From an uncultured Phocaeicola sp. (GTDB lineage Bacteria > Bacteroidota > Bacteroidia > Bacteroidales > Bacteroidaceae), in the NCBI GenBank assembly GCA_948566455.1, contig CAOYQO010000007.1, positions 1 to 64,000 of the forward strand: a DNA stretch of 64,000 bases, written 5' to 3'. Position 1 is the stretch's first letter; each line of letters begins with the position of its first letter. A model generated the notes under the pieces. It did no database searches. It had not been told where the DNA came from and was given only the letters and a program-made list of their open reading frames with translations. The translations under genes and the position numbers were made by a program. Below, in pieces: positions 16,726 through 25,149 of this stretch.

Positions 16726-17868
16726 TTATTTTGCTTTACGCACTCCTTTCAGGAAACGATTGGTCAGCCATTTGCGTACCGGTTCGTCATAGAGTTTCAG
16801 GCAAGCATAAGCAAGGACGAAAGCTCCGACAAAGGTCAGTATCATATAAGGAAGGCCTTCGGTAATGGTCGCATTATTGTTGCATGCCCAGGCTGTATAT
16901 GTATATATCAGCGGATAATGAGTGATATAAACGGGATATGAGATATCGCCCAGAAACTTACAGATACCTACAGAGCGTTTTCCCGTAACTTTGCCACCGG
17001 CTCCCATCGAAACAATGACCGGGAAGATAAAGATAATGCAAAGTGCCTCATAGAGTCCATTCATCCAGAAACCATCTTCACCGCCAATACGGGGAACAGA
17101 AAGAACTATCACAATCATCAGGCTACACCACCAGAATGCGCGTTTCTTCACCCGTATGAGCCAGCCCAAGCGTGAAAGCAACAAACCTGCAAAGAACGGA
17201 TAGAGCAAACGGACAAAGCCCACATACTGCTGTTCCCAATTCAATGCCCATCCGCCCACGATATCACCATTGGGCGCAGTAAGGCAGAGATGCAAAGTTG
17301 CACAGGCTGCCAGAAAAACAAGAATAGACAAAGCAACCTTGTTGAACTTACGGACAAACAGTGCGTACAGGATATTGCCGATATATTCATAATAAAGCGA
17401 CCATGCCGGCCCATTCAACGGGTGCATTTCCGTCCACCCACGAATGTCCCACTTCAAAGGAAGGGGAAGTAATGTACAGCCATAGAGCATGATTATCAAA
17501 ACTGTTCCGACCGATATATTATCCATATTCGGAAAACAGGGAGATTTCTGGAAGAAAAAGAAAAGCGCACCGATAATGCTACCTATAATTACCATAGGAT
17601 GCAGACGGATGACACGGCGTTTGAAGAAAGTACCGATACTCATCCGGTTCCAGCGGTCATCATAGGCATAACCGATTACAAAGCCCGAAAGCATAAAGAA
17701 GAAGTCAACAGCAAGATAACCGTGATTAATGATTTGCGTGAGATGGTTGCCACCTGCATGTGCTTCGAAAAGATGGAATATTACGACCATAACAGCCGCC
17801 ACTCCACGCAATCCATCCAGGATTTCATAATGCGGCTTAGAGGCGAGATAAGTTGTCTGCGTGTTCAT
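16726..17868 (-). CDS. Membrane acyltransferase, family 3 (OafA/YrhL-like)
   Basis: A 380-residue integral membrane protein with about ten membrane segments. The start LDGLRGVAAVMVVIFHLFEAH carries the family's R/K-x10-H catalytic motif. HGYLAVDFFFMLSGFVIGYAY and the lysine/arginine FFKRRVIRLHP pair are family hallmarks. It O-acetylates or acylates a carbohydrate at the inner membrane; the acceptor is unknown. It lies 67 bp downstream of the efflux permease gene on the same strand, so co-transcription is possible, although the functions look unrelated. Confidence 0.88.
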   Translation of the reverse strand: MNTQTTYLASKPHYEILDGLRGVAAVMVVIFHLFEAHAGGNHLTQIINHGYLAVDFFFMLSGFVIGYAYDDRWNRMSIGTFFKRRVIRLHPMVIIGSIIGALFFFFQKSPCFPNMDNISVGTVLIIMLYGCTLLPLPLKWDIRGWTEMHPLNGPAWSLYYEYIGNILYALFVRKFNKVALSILVFLAACATLHLCLTAPNGDIVGGWALNWEQQYVGFVRLLYPFFAGLLLSRLGWLIRVKKRAFWWCSLMIVIVLSVPRIGGEDGFWMNGLYEALCIIFIFPVIVSMGAGGKVTGKRSVGICKFLGDISYPVYITHYPLIYTYTAWACNNNATITEGLPYMILTFVGAFVLAYACLKLYDEPVRKWLTNRFLKGVRKAK

Positions 17869-17935
17869 TAGGATATCAGATATAATTAATTTGGATGCAA
17901 AAGTAGGATAAAATGTGGAATTACTGAAAGGTACA

Positions 17936-19054
17936 TCAATTATTCTTTCTGTAACTCCTCACCGCCCACAAATTGAAGAACACCGCAAAGGCCGTCAATG
18001 CTCCCAACTGTGGAAGTAGCTCCACAATGCCGCCACCCCGCAGGTAAATGGTACGCATCACCTCTACAAAGTATTTCAGCGGATTGAGCGCAGCAATCAG
18101 TTGTGCCCACTCCGGCATACTGTGTACGGGAGTGAACAAGCCGCTCATCAGCATCAGTATCAGCATAAAGAACCACATGACGAACATGGCCTGCTGCAAC
18201 GTAGCGGAATGATTGGAAATCACCAGACCGAATCCGGAGACCACGAACAGGAAGACCACTGCAAAAAGGTATATCGTCACAAAATGCCCCACAGGAAGAA
18301 TGCCATAGAGCAACCATGCCAGAAAGAAACATATCGTAAGCACAATGAAACCTATCAGCCAATAAGGTATCAGCTTGGCAAGAATAAACGTCAGTTTGGA
18401 AACAGGCGTTACATTGATCTGCTCGATAGTGCCCACTTCTTTCTCACCTACTACATTGAGCGCCGGAAGAAAGCCGCAAATCATTGTCAACAACATCACC
18501 ATCAATGCCGGAACCATAAAGAGCTTGTAGTTCAGGTTCGGGTTATACAGATTCTGCGTTGAAATGCCAATCCGGGGCAATCCTATCCCGGCAGACATTG
18601 CCTTTGTCGGTGATTCCGATTGTAGTTCACGGGTATAGTCATTAATGATGGAAGACAGGTACGAGCCGCCCAATCCTCCTTTTGTACCGTTCACCGCATT
18701 GACGGCAACCAGCAGGCGGGGGCTTTTACCCGTCACCCAGTTCTTTTCAAAATCACGGGGAATCTCCAGGATAATATCTGCCGAACCGATTTCGATGGAG
18801 CGCAATCCTCCATTGTAGGTATTAGGAAGAGCCGTTGTACGGAAATAGGTGGATGCACCGATCTTATCCACAAGGCGGCGCGAAAGTACGCTGTGGTCAT
18901 TATCTACAATATTCAGGTTAATGTTCTTTATCTCCAGATTTGCCGCCCAGGGCATCAGTATCATAATCATGCAAGGGAAGATAAGAATCATCTTCGGCAG
19001 GAACGAGTTACGGAGCAACTGCTTGAATTCTTTTTCTATCAGAAACTTTATCAT
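17936..19054 (-). CDS. ABC-2 type transporter permease (second of two)
   Basis: A 372-residue permease of YhhJ/DrrB type. One N-terminal membrane segment (about 20-40), a large periplasmic domain (about 45-170), and five C-terminal segments. The ABC-2 signature is at NVVGEKEVGTIEQINVTPVSKLTFILAK. It lies 12 bp downstream of the first permease gene. With that protein and the double ATPase it forms the inner-membrane part of a multidrug exporter. Confidence 0.9.
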   Translation of the reverse strand: MIKFLIEKEFKQLLRNSFLPKMILIFPCMIMILMPWAANLEIKNINLNIVDNDHSVLSRRLVDKIGASTYFRTTALPNTYNGGLRSIEIGSADIILEIPRDFEKNWVTGKSPRLLVAVNAVNGTKGGLGGSYLSSIINDYTRELQSESPTKAMSAGIGLPRIGISTQNLYNPNLNYKLFMVPALMVMLLTMICGFLPALNVVGEKEVGTIEQINVTPVSKLTFILAKLIPYWLIGFIVLTICFFLAWLLYGILPVGHFVTIYLFAVVFLFVVSGFGLVISNHSATLQQAMFVMWFFMLILMLMSGLFTPVHSMPEWAQLIAALNPLKYFVEVMRTIYLRGGGIVELLPQLGALTAFAVFFNLWAVRSYRKNN

Positions 19055-19066
19055 ACGACCACTCTC

Positions 19067-20170
19067 CTATTCTAATCGGTTCTTAAACTTCTTGAAACTA
19101 ATCGTAATCAACGCAACCGCCATTATAGCAAGAATACTGACTTCCATCAATACCAGTGAAATGTCCACTCCTTCGATCATCAGCTTCCGCACAGCCTGAA
19201 TGTACCAGCGGGCAGGAAGCACGGCCGAAATGCCTTGAAGCAGCAAGGGCATGCTCTCTATGGGGAATATCATACCGGAGAGCAGCATAGTAGGCATCAT
19301 CAGTATCAATCCCGATGCAAGCATAGCAGCAACCTGCGTCCGCGTCACCGAGGATATCAGCAAGCCCAGAGCCAGGGAAACGAAGATAAAGAGCAGTGAT
19401 ACCACAATCAACCAGAACAAGCTACCCGCCACGGGAACATCGAGTACATAGACCGAGAGCAGCAAAATCGTTGTCAGGTTGACAAACGAAAGCACAAAGT
19501 AAGGAACTGCCTTGGCAAGAATAATGAATAGCGGCTTCACCGGAGAAACCAACAATATCTCCATCGTCCCCGTCTCCTTCTCCCGGACAATGGATATGGA
19601 AGTCATCATGGCACAAATCAACATCAGGATCAGTCCCATCACACCCGGCACAAAGTTGTAGGCGCTCTTCATCTGCGGATTATAAAGCAGCTTCACTTCG
19701 GGAACAATAGTGGAAACCTGCATTCCCTCCGGAAGCATTTCGCGTCCGGCAGAGGATATGATATTGGCGGCATAACCGGTCTGTGTGGTTGCCGTATTGG
19801 GGTCGGTAGCATCGGCCACCAACTGTACACAAGCATCTCCAGTATAAACGTGATTCGCAAATTGCTCGCTGAAGATGACTGCCAGGTCAATGTCTCCCCG
19901 TCTGAAAGACTTCTCAACCTCGTCCGGAGTATTCAGATTTGTGGTGACGGAGAAATATTCACTCGCATCCAGACGGTCGATAATGCGCCGGGTGACAACA
20001 TCGTTCGACGGGTCGAGAATGGCAACACGGACATTCTTCACTTCCGTGGTTATGGCAAAGCCGAAAAGGATAATCTGCACCACAGGCATACCCAGCAATA
20101 TCAGCATGGTTCGCCTGTCGCGGAAGATATGGAAGAATTCCTTTCGGACAAAAGCTATAAATTGTTTCAT
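19067..20170 (-). CDS. ABC-2 type transporter permease (first of two)
   Basis: A 367-residue paralogue of the next gene with the same layout: N-terminal segment (MLILLGMPVVQIILFGFAI), an extracytoplasmic domain, then IVREKETGTMEILLVSPVKP and five C-terminal membrane segments. Two different half-size permeases probably form a heterodimer. It is separated from the upstream ATPase gene by 28 bp. Confidence 0.9.
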   Translation of the reverse strand: MKQFIAFVRKEFFHIFRDRRTMLILLGMPVVQIILFGFAITTEVKNVRVAILDPSNDVVTRRIIDRLDASEYFSVTTNLNTPDEVEKSFRRGDIDLAVIFSEQFANHVYTGDACVQLVADATDPNTATTQTGYAANIISSAGREMLPEGMQVSTIVPEVKLLYNPQMKSAYNFVPGVMGLILMLICAMMTSISIVREKETGTMEILLVSPVKPLFIILAKAVPYFVLSFVNLTTILLLSVYVLDVPVAGSLFWLIVVSLLFIFVSLALGLLISSVTRTQVAAMLASGLILMMPTMLLSGMIFPIESMPLLLQGISAVLPARWYIQAVRKLMIEGVDISLVLMEVSILAIMAVALITISFKKFKNRLE

Positions 20171-20198
20171 TGTTCTTACTAATTATGTTATGAATCGG

Positions 20199-21659
20199 CT
20201 AATCCGCCGTACGCACCGCCTCCCGTGCCAACTGCTGGAAAACATCATCCATCGTAGCAACCTTAAATTGCCGTTTCAGTTCATCGGACGTATCGAGAGC
20301 ACGGATCACGCCATCCACCATGATAGAGATACGGTCGCAATACTCGGCCTCATCCATGAAGTGGGTGGTGACAAAGACAGTGATTCCCCGGTCGGCAGCC
20401 TGATAAATAAGCTCCCAGAACTGGCGACGGGTAGCAGGATCTACCCCACCCGTCGGCTCATCCAGAAAGACGATCTTCGGCTCGTGAAAGATGGAAACGG
20501 AGAAAGCAAGTTTCTGTTTCCAGCCCAGCGGCAGACTTTTTACCAGCGTATCACGCTCGGCACTCAGCCCGATACGTTCCAGAAGTTCATCGGTCTTGCG
20601 GGCTATTTCATCTTCTGCCATGCCGTAAATCCCGGCAAACAGCCGGATATTCTCCCACACTTTCAGGTCTTCGTAAAGAGAAAACTTCTGGCTCATATAG
20701 CCGATATTCTTTTTCACATCCTCCGTCCGGGTGGCAACATCGAAACCGGCTACGCGGGCCGTGCCTCCTGTGGGATGGCTCAATCCGGTAAGCATACGCA
20801 TGGCAGTGGTCTTTCCGGCACCGTTGGCGCCCAGAAAGCCGAATATCTCGCCACGATGGACTCTGAAAGAGATATGATCCACTGCCGTGAAATTGCCGAA
20901 ACGTTTGGTGAGCTTATCCACTTCGATGACATACTCATCTTTCTGTTCCACCTTGCCGTGTTCCAGCCCCGGCGGACAGAGAATGCTTGCGAACTGGTTC
21001 AGAATACGTTCCGGAGTATCTATCCCATGTATCTGTCCCTCATTGATAAAGGCAATGCGATCACATTGGCGTGCCTCATCAATAATAGGCGTAGAGGCTA
21101 TGATGGTGATGCCCTGTTCCTTCAACCGGCAAAGCATCCCCCAAAACTCCTTGCGGGAAACAGGGTCTACACCTGTTGTCGGCTCGTCGAGGAAAAGCAC
21201 ATCCGGTTTATGGATAAGCGCACAACTCAACGCCAGTTTCTGCTTCATACCTCCGGACAAAGCTCCGGCACGGCGTTTGCGGAAAGGCTCTATTTGCTGG
21301 TAGATATCCTTCACCAATTCATAATTCTCCTCAATGGTGGTATGGAAAACAGTAGCAAAGAAGTTCAGGTTTTCTTCTACCGTCAAGTCCTGATAGAGGG
21401 AGAAACGTCCCGGCATATAGCCTACGCGACGACGAATTTCTTTATAATCCTTCGCTATATCCAGACCACACACCGAAGCATTTCCACTATCGGGAAGCAA
21501 CAAGGTGGTGAGGATACGGAAAAGAGAAGTCTTCCCCGCTCCGTCAGGTCCGATAATACCGAACAACTCTCCGGAAGGAACCGTCAAGGAAACACCCTTC
21601 AACGCCTCCACCGCCCCATATTTCTTGGTAACGTTATCTACAACAACCGCATATTCCAT
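20199..21659 (-). CDS. ABC exporter ATPase with two fused nucleotide-binding domains
   Basis: A 486-residue YbhF/RbbA-like protein with two ATPase domains in tandem. The first (about 1-235) has Walker A GPDGAGKTS, signature LSGGMKQK and Walker B LFLDEPTTGVDP. The second (about 245-480) has Walker A GANGAGKTT, a degenerate signature LPLGWKQK and Walker B FLDEPTGGVDP. One chain can therefore power the two-permease complex. The asymmetry of the signature motif suggests that one composite ATP site is regulatory. Confidence 0.92.
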   Translation of the reverse strand: MEYAVVVDNVTKKYGAVEALKGVSLTVPSGELFGIIGPDGAGKTSLFRILTTLLLPDSGNASVCGLDIAKDYKEIRRRVGYMPGRFSLYQDLTVEENLNFFATVFHTTIEENYELVKDIYQQIEPFRKRRAGALSGGMKQKLALSCALIHKPDVLFLDEPTTGVDPVSRKEFWGMLCRLKEQGITIIASTPIIDEARQCDRIAFINEGQIHGIDTPERILNQFASILCPPGLEHGKVEQKDEYVIEVDKLTKRFGNFTAVDHISFRVHRGEIFGFLGANGAGKTTAMRMLTGLSHPTGGTARVAGFDVATRTEDVKKNIGYMSQKFSLYEDLKVWENIRLFAGIYGMAEDEIARKTDELLERIGLSAERDTLVKSLPLGWKQKLAFSVSIFHEPKIVFLDEPTGGVDPATRRQFWELIYQAADRGITVFVTTHFMDEAEYCDRISIMVDGVIRALDTSDELKRQFKVATMDDVFQQLAREAVRTAD

Positions 21660-21689
21660 AAACTCATCACTTTATCACCTATCACTTTA

Positions 21690-22592
21690 TCACTTATTAA
21701 ACTCCACTCCCCCGTACATGCCTATCTTCAACAGCCCGTCATTGTGCACGGCAATCTTCACGGCATACACTAGGTTGGCACGTTCATTCTTAGTCAGGAT
21801 AGTCTTCGGGGTAAATTCCGAGGTATCCGAAATCCAGGTCACTACGCCCGGATACTGCTTGTGCTCATCGGTACCGTAATCGGAGAAGACGGTTACTTTC
21901 TGTCCCAGCTTTACCTGCGACAGTTGTTCGGAGGTGATGTAAGCACGAAGATACATCTGTTCCGTATCGGCCACCTTGAAAAGCGGAGTGCCCATAGCTG
22001 TCAGTTCTCCCGCTTCGGCATACTTTGCCAGTACAGTGCCGGTTATCGGAGAGGTGATGTGGCACTTCTTCAACTGGTCTTCCACCTGTGCTACCTGAAT
22101 ACCGACGGATGAACTTTGCCACGTCAGGCTCTGGTGACTGTTGGACAAGGTAGAGTTCTGCGCAACAAGTTGCTTACGGAGCACTTCAAGCTGATCTTCC
22201 GCATCATCCAGTTGTTTCTGGTTTGCTGCACCTACCTTTAGTAAGTTCGCCACACGGTTCCGTTCGCGCCCGGCGGCAGATATTTGTTCTTTGGTGGCGG
22301 CTACCTGTTTCAGGATATCAGGGCGCTGTTCTTCGACGGATTTAATGCTCGCCTCCAGTTGCAGCTTCTTCAGGTAGAGCTGTACGGTATCTACTACGCC
22401 GACTTCTTCACCGGCCTTCAGTAACATTCCTTCTTCGATATCGAAATAAAGCAGGCGGCCCGATGCTTCGGCAGATACAAGCACTTCCGTAGTCTCAAAC
22501 GTTCCTGTTGCATCATATTTCGGGACACCGTTTCCACAAGCGGAAAAGAGGGCCAATAGGGAACAAAGTCCCAGTAAATTCCTTGATTTCAT
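21690..22592 (-). CDS. Membrane-fusion (HlyD/YbhG-like) lipoprotein of the efflux pump
   Basis: A 300-residue periplasmic adaptor with a lipoprotein signal (lipobox LFSAC, Cys19). A split biotinyl-lipoyl domain (LVSAEASGRLLYFDIEEGMLLKAGEEVGVV, and later HITSPITGTVLAKYAEAGE) brackets a coiled-coil hairpin at about 75-160. It links the inner-membrane ABC part to the TolC channel. Neighbours on both sides fit a complete tripartite pump. Confidence 0.9.
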   Translation of the reverse strand: MKSRNLLGLCSLLALFSACGNGVPKYDATGTFETTEVLVSAEASGRLLYFDIEEGMLLKAGEEVGVVDTVQLYLKKLQLEASIKSVEEQRPDILKQVAATKEQISAAGRERNRVANLLKVGAANQKQLDDAEDQLEVLRKQLVAQNSTLSNSHQSLTWQSSSVGIQVAQVEDQLKKCHITSPITGTVLAKYAEAGELTAMGTPLFKVADTEQMYLRAYITSEQLSQVKLGQKVTVFSDYGTDEHKQYPGVVTWISDTSEFTPKTILTKNERANLVYAVKIAVHNDGLLKIGMYGGVEFNK

Positions 22593-22614
22593 AATGATCT
22601 ATATTTTTATGCCT

Positions 22615-23871
22615 TTAATTATTCAATGTATATTTCAGATTCCAGATGTTCATCAGTAACTGCACCTCGTGCAAAGCCTTGGTTTGACGTGCCAGATTCT
22701 CAGCTGTGATTTCACGAAGCATATCGGTTACGGTCAGCGTACCGTTCTCTACTTTAGCCTCGGCAGCCTTACGTATATTGACACGCAAACGGATAATCTC
22801 ATCATCATCCACCATCTGCCGGCGCATGGACTGGATGGCCGAGCTTTGTTGGGTAGATTGCAGGTTGGTATTGAACAGGAACACATCGCGGCTGGTCTCT
22901 AACTTACGGCGATTGTTATCTATCAGCCTCCGATCATTGCGCAACGTGTAGAGGCTACCGAAGTTCCATGACATACGGACTCCCGCTACATAGTATGCGG
23001 AGAAATCATCTTTCAGCATATTCAATCCCGGATTTCCGTAAGCTCCCTGCACGAACAGCCCGAAGCGGGGACGGAAGCGCGTCTTCAATGAAGACTCCTG
23101 TACGTTCAATTGCCCACCTTGGGCATCGAACCAGCGAAGTTCCGGACGGTTGTTCACCAATGAAGTAGATTCAAAAGTATCGGTAGGCTTCTCCAATGTA
23201 GTTCCGGAAGCGATTTCCTTTCCTATAAAGATAAAGAGCATGCTCAGATAGGCCTGTCGCGAAGATTCCAGTTCAATGCGTTTCTGCTTCGTGTTCAATA
23301 TCTCCACGCTTACGGCATCCAGATCGCTCTGATTGGCAATGCCGTTTGCCATATAGTTGGATACTAGCTGATGAGTGCGTCCCAAATCTTCCTGCAAAAG
23401 CTGGTTCTGCTTCAACTGTTCGTCCAACAACAGGATACCGAAGTATAGCTGATTCACACGATCATTCAGCGCATACATATCCACTTCCTGCTTCCCGCGG
23501 TCTATCTCCGAAGCAGCCCGGGTCAGTTGCTTCTTGGAACGGATATCTCCACCGTCCCAGATATTCTGCGACACTTCCAGCATCACCTGATACTGATCTT
23601 TGGGCATACTTTTTATATCAATTCCCGAAACGTCCACAGGCAGCTTTGTGACATCACTTTGGTAGGTTGCTTTTCCTGAAATGGTGAATTGTGGCAGATA
23701 GCCTTTTCCAGCATTCTCCAAGTTATACTCCCGCGCTTTCTCTATCAAACCGTATTGCCGCACCAGCGGATAATTGGTCTGTGCCGAGTGTTGGCATTCC
23801 TCCAGCGTGAGCTGCGCATGTGCCAGCATTGCCGCAAGAACAAAGGAAAAGGAGAGAATAGTTCGTTTCAT
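22615..23871 (-). CDS. TolC-family outer-membrane efflux channel
   Basis: A 418-residue outer-membrane factor with signal peptide MKRTILSFSFVLAAMLAHAQ and two coiled-coil/beta modules typical of TolC (LTLEECQHSAQTNYPLVRQ, then a second around MSWNFGSLYTLRNDRRL). The start at 23871 begins the signal peptide; an ATG four codons earlier is possible. It is the first gene of the efflux operon (TolC, adaptor, ATPase, two permeases), divergent from the AraC regulator. Confidence 0.9.
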   Translation of the reverse strand: MKRTILSFSFVLAAMLAHAQLTLEECQHSAQTNYPLVRQYGLIEKAREYNLENAGKGYLPQFTISGKATYQSDVTKLPVDVSGIDIKSMPKDQYQVMLEVSQNIWDGGDIRSKKQLTRAASEIDRGKQEVDMYALNDRVNQLYFGILLLDEQLKQNQLLQEDLGRTHQLVSNYMANGIANQSDLDAVSVEILNTKQKRIELESSRQAYLSMLFIFIGKEIASGTTLEKPTDTFESTSLVNNRPELRWFDAQGGQLNVQESSLKTRFRPRFGLFVQGAYGNPGLNMLKDDFSAYYVAGVRMSWNFGSLYTLRNDRRLIDNNRRKLETSRDVFLFNTNLQSTQQSSAIQSMRRQMVDDDEIIRLRVNIRKAAEAKVENGTLTVTDMLREITAENLARQTKALHEVQLLMNIWNLKYTLNN

Positions 23872-23908
23872 TTCCATATACATTTCTTGTTTATTTCTTT
23901 ATAGGACG

Positions 23909-23916
23909 CAAAGATA
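23909..23916 (-). promoter_or_regulatory. -7 element of the efflux operon promoter
   Basis: CAAAGATA on the + strand, which is TATCTTTG on the minus strand, 38 bp before the TolC start. The -33 element is weak, which fits an activated promoter. Confidence 0.5.
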
Positions 23917-24012
23917 GAGTTTAAAAGTATATGGATACATTCTATTTGTGTGCAATGATGTTCTATTTGTTCGATTACCAGTATAAAAAGACAAGAAAAC
24001 CCTGCATTTTCT

Positions 24013-24020
24013 TACCTTTG
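24013..24020 (+). promoter_or_regulatory. -7 element for the AraC regulator gene
   Basis: TACCTTTG 36 bp before the start codon. No convincing -33 box. Confidence 0.45.
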
Positions 24021-24055
24021 CCACAGATATAGATAAGTTAAAGAAGAAAAAGAAT

Positions 24056-24949
24056 ATGGAAAAGAGTAAGCCCATGGAGCTTGGACTTGGCGAGCTGCTG
24101 AGTAATCAAAACATTGTAAACAATAATAGTTTCCGTTTTATCAACCGTGATCTTGGCATTGTCGTCAGTTTTGCCCAAATGGATAGCATCCTCTTTAGTA
24201 CAGGGAAGCCTTACCGCACCAGAGAAAGCAGAATCATCCGGATACTGAAAGGTGAAGCACGGATCTCCATCAATCTGATAGAATATAAGGTAAAGGAACC
24301 AATGATTATTATCAGTCCTTGCAACTCACTAATAGAAATTATAGAAATCAGTGAGGATTACGACTTTCAGGTCATTGTTCCTGATAATAACTTTCTGCCT
24401 ATCTCACAGGGAGATGCACTGACGGATTCGTACACAAAGCATGGCATTTTCATCTCGCCCACAGAGGAAGAATTGCCGCAAATCGATGCTTTCTTTTCAA
24501 TGTTATGGGATACTGTGCACAAAGTTCCATTCCGCCGGGAAGTGGTGCAACACTTGATTATAGCGTTACTCTATAATATAAGGTATATCCATGCAAAATG
24601 CGAGGAGTCTGCCCCGCTGCATCTCTCACGCCAGGAAGAGGTGTTCCGTCGCTTCATCGGGTTGGTTAATGAACACAGTAAACGTGAACGTACCATCAGC
24701 TTCTATGCAGATAAACTGTGCCTGACTCCTCATTATCTGAGTACGGTTATTCGTGAAGTAAGCGGGCAGACAGTAATGCAGTGGATTAACCAAGCCATTA
24801 TTCTTGAAGCAAAAGTGCTGCTGAAACACAGTGATTTGTTGGTATTCCAAATCTCGGATGAATTGGGATTCCCAAATCCGTCATTCTTCAGTAAATTCTT
24901 TAAACGGATGACGGGAATGACACCGGCGGAATATCAAAAGAATACATAA
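24056..24949 (+). CDS. AraC-family transcriptional regulator
   Basis: A 297-residue regulator. The N-terminal about 190 residues are a cupin-like sensing domain (GEARISINLIEYKVKEPMII). The C-terminal 100 residues carry two helix-turn-helix units (ISFYADKLCLTPHYLSTVIR and LVFQISDELGFPNPSFFSKF) and the family ending KRMTGMTPAEYQK. It is divergently transcribed from the efflux operon 184 bp away and is the obvious candidate to control it. The inducer is unknown. Confidence 0.9.
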   Translation: MEKSKPMELGLGELLSNQNIVNNNSFRFINRDLGIVVSFAQMDSILFSTGKPYRTRESRIIRILKGEARISINLIEYKVKEPMIIISPCNSLIEIIEISEDYDFQVIVPDNNFLPISQGDALTDSYTKHGIFISPTEEELPQIDAFFSMLWDTVHKVPFRREVVQHLIIALLYNIRYIHAKCEESAPLHLSRQEEVFRRFIGLVNEHSKRERTISFYADKLCLTPHYLSTVIREVSGQTVMQWINQAIILEAKVLLKHSDLLVFQISDELGFPNPSFFSKFFKRMTGMTPAEYQKNT

Positions 24950-24993
24950 TACAGCGAATGGAAGAACAGAGTCTGCAACCCAAGCCTTTAAAA

Positions 24994-25091
24994 CGCCACA
25001 CCTGAGCGGGGCAAATGCCACACCTGAGCAGAACAAACGCCACACTTCACGCTCGTCCAAGTGTGGCATCGGCACCGCTCAGGTGTGGCAT
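24994..25091. repeat. Direct/inverted repeat cluster A (TGCCACACYT)
   Basis: Three direct units: GCCACACCT (24995-25003), TGCCACACCT (25016-25025) and GCCACACTT (25039-25047). Two inverted units: AAGTGTGGCA (25059-25068) and AGGTGTGGCA (25081-25090). Unit 3 and the first inverted unit form an inner hairpin. GCCACACCTGAGCGG (24995-25009) pairs perfectly with CCGCTCAGGTGTGGC (25075-25089), and unit 2 can compete for the same partner over 14 bp. It lies between the 3' ends of two converging genes (AraC regulator and hybrid kinase), so it could act as a bidirectional terminator. Confidence 0.85.
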
Positions 25092-25149
25092 CGCGGGCGT
25101 TGAACCGCAGCATTGAAAAACATTCAACTGGAAATGAAAAACTTTCATC

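Noticed and set aside
19875..21773. A 632-codon open frame on the + strand
   Set aside because: It is antisense to the efflux ATPase and permease genes, whose motifs are clear; its protein has no recognisable domain and no start context.
24994..25091. CRISPR-like array from repeated GCCACAC words
   Set aside because: Units are only about 10 bp, few, partly inverted and without cas genes; hairpin or repeat element fits better.
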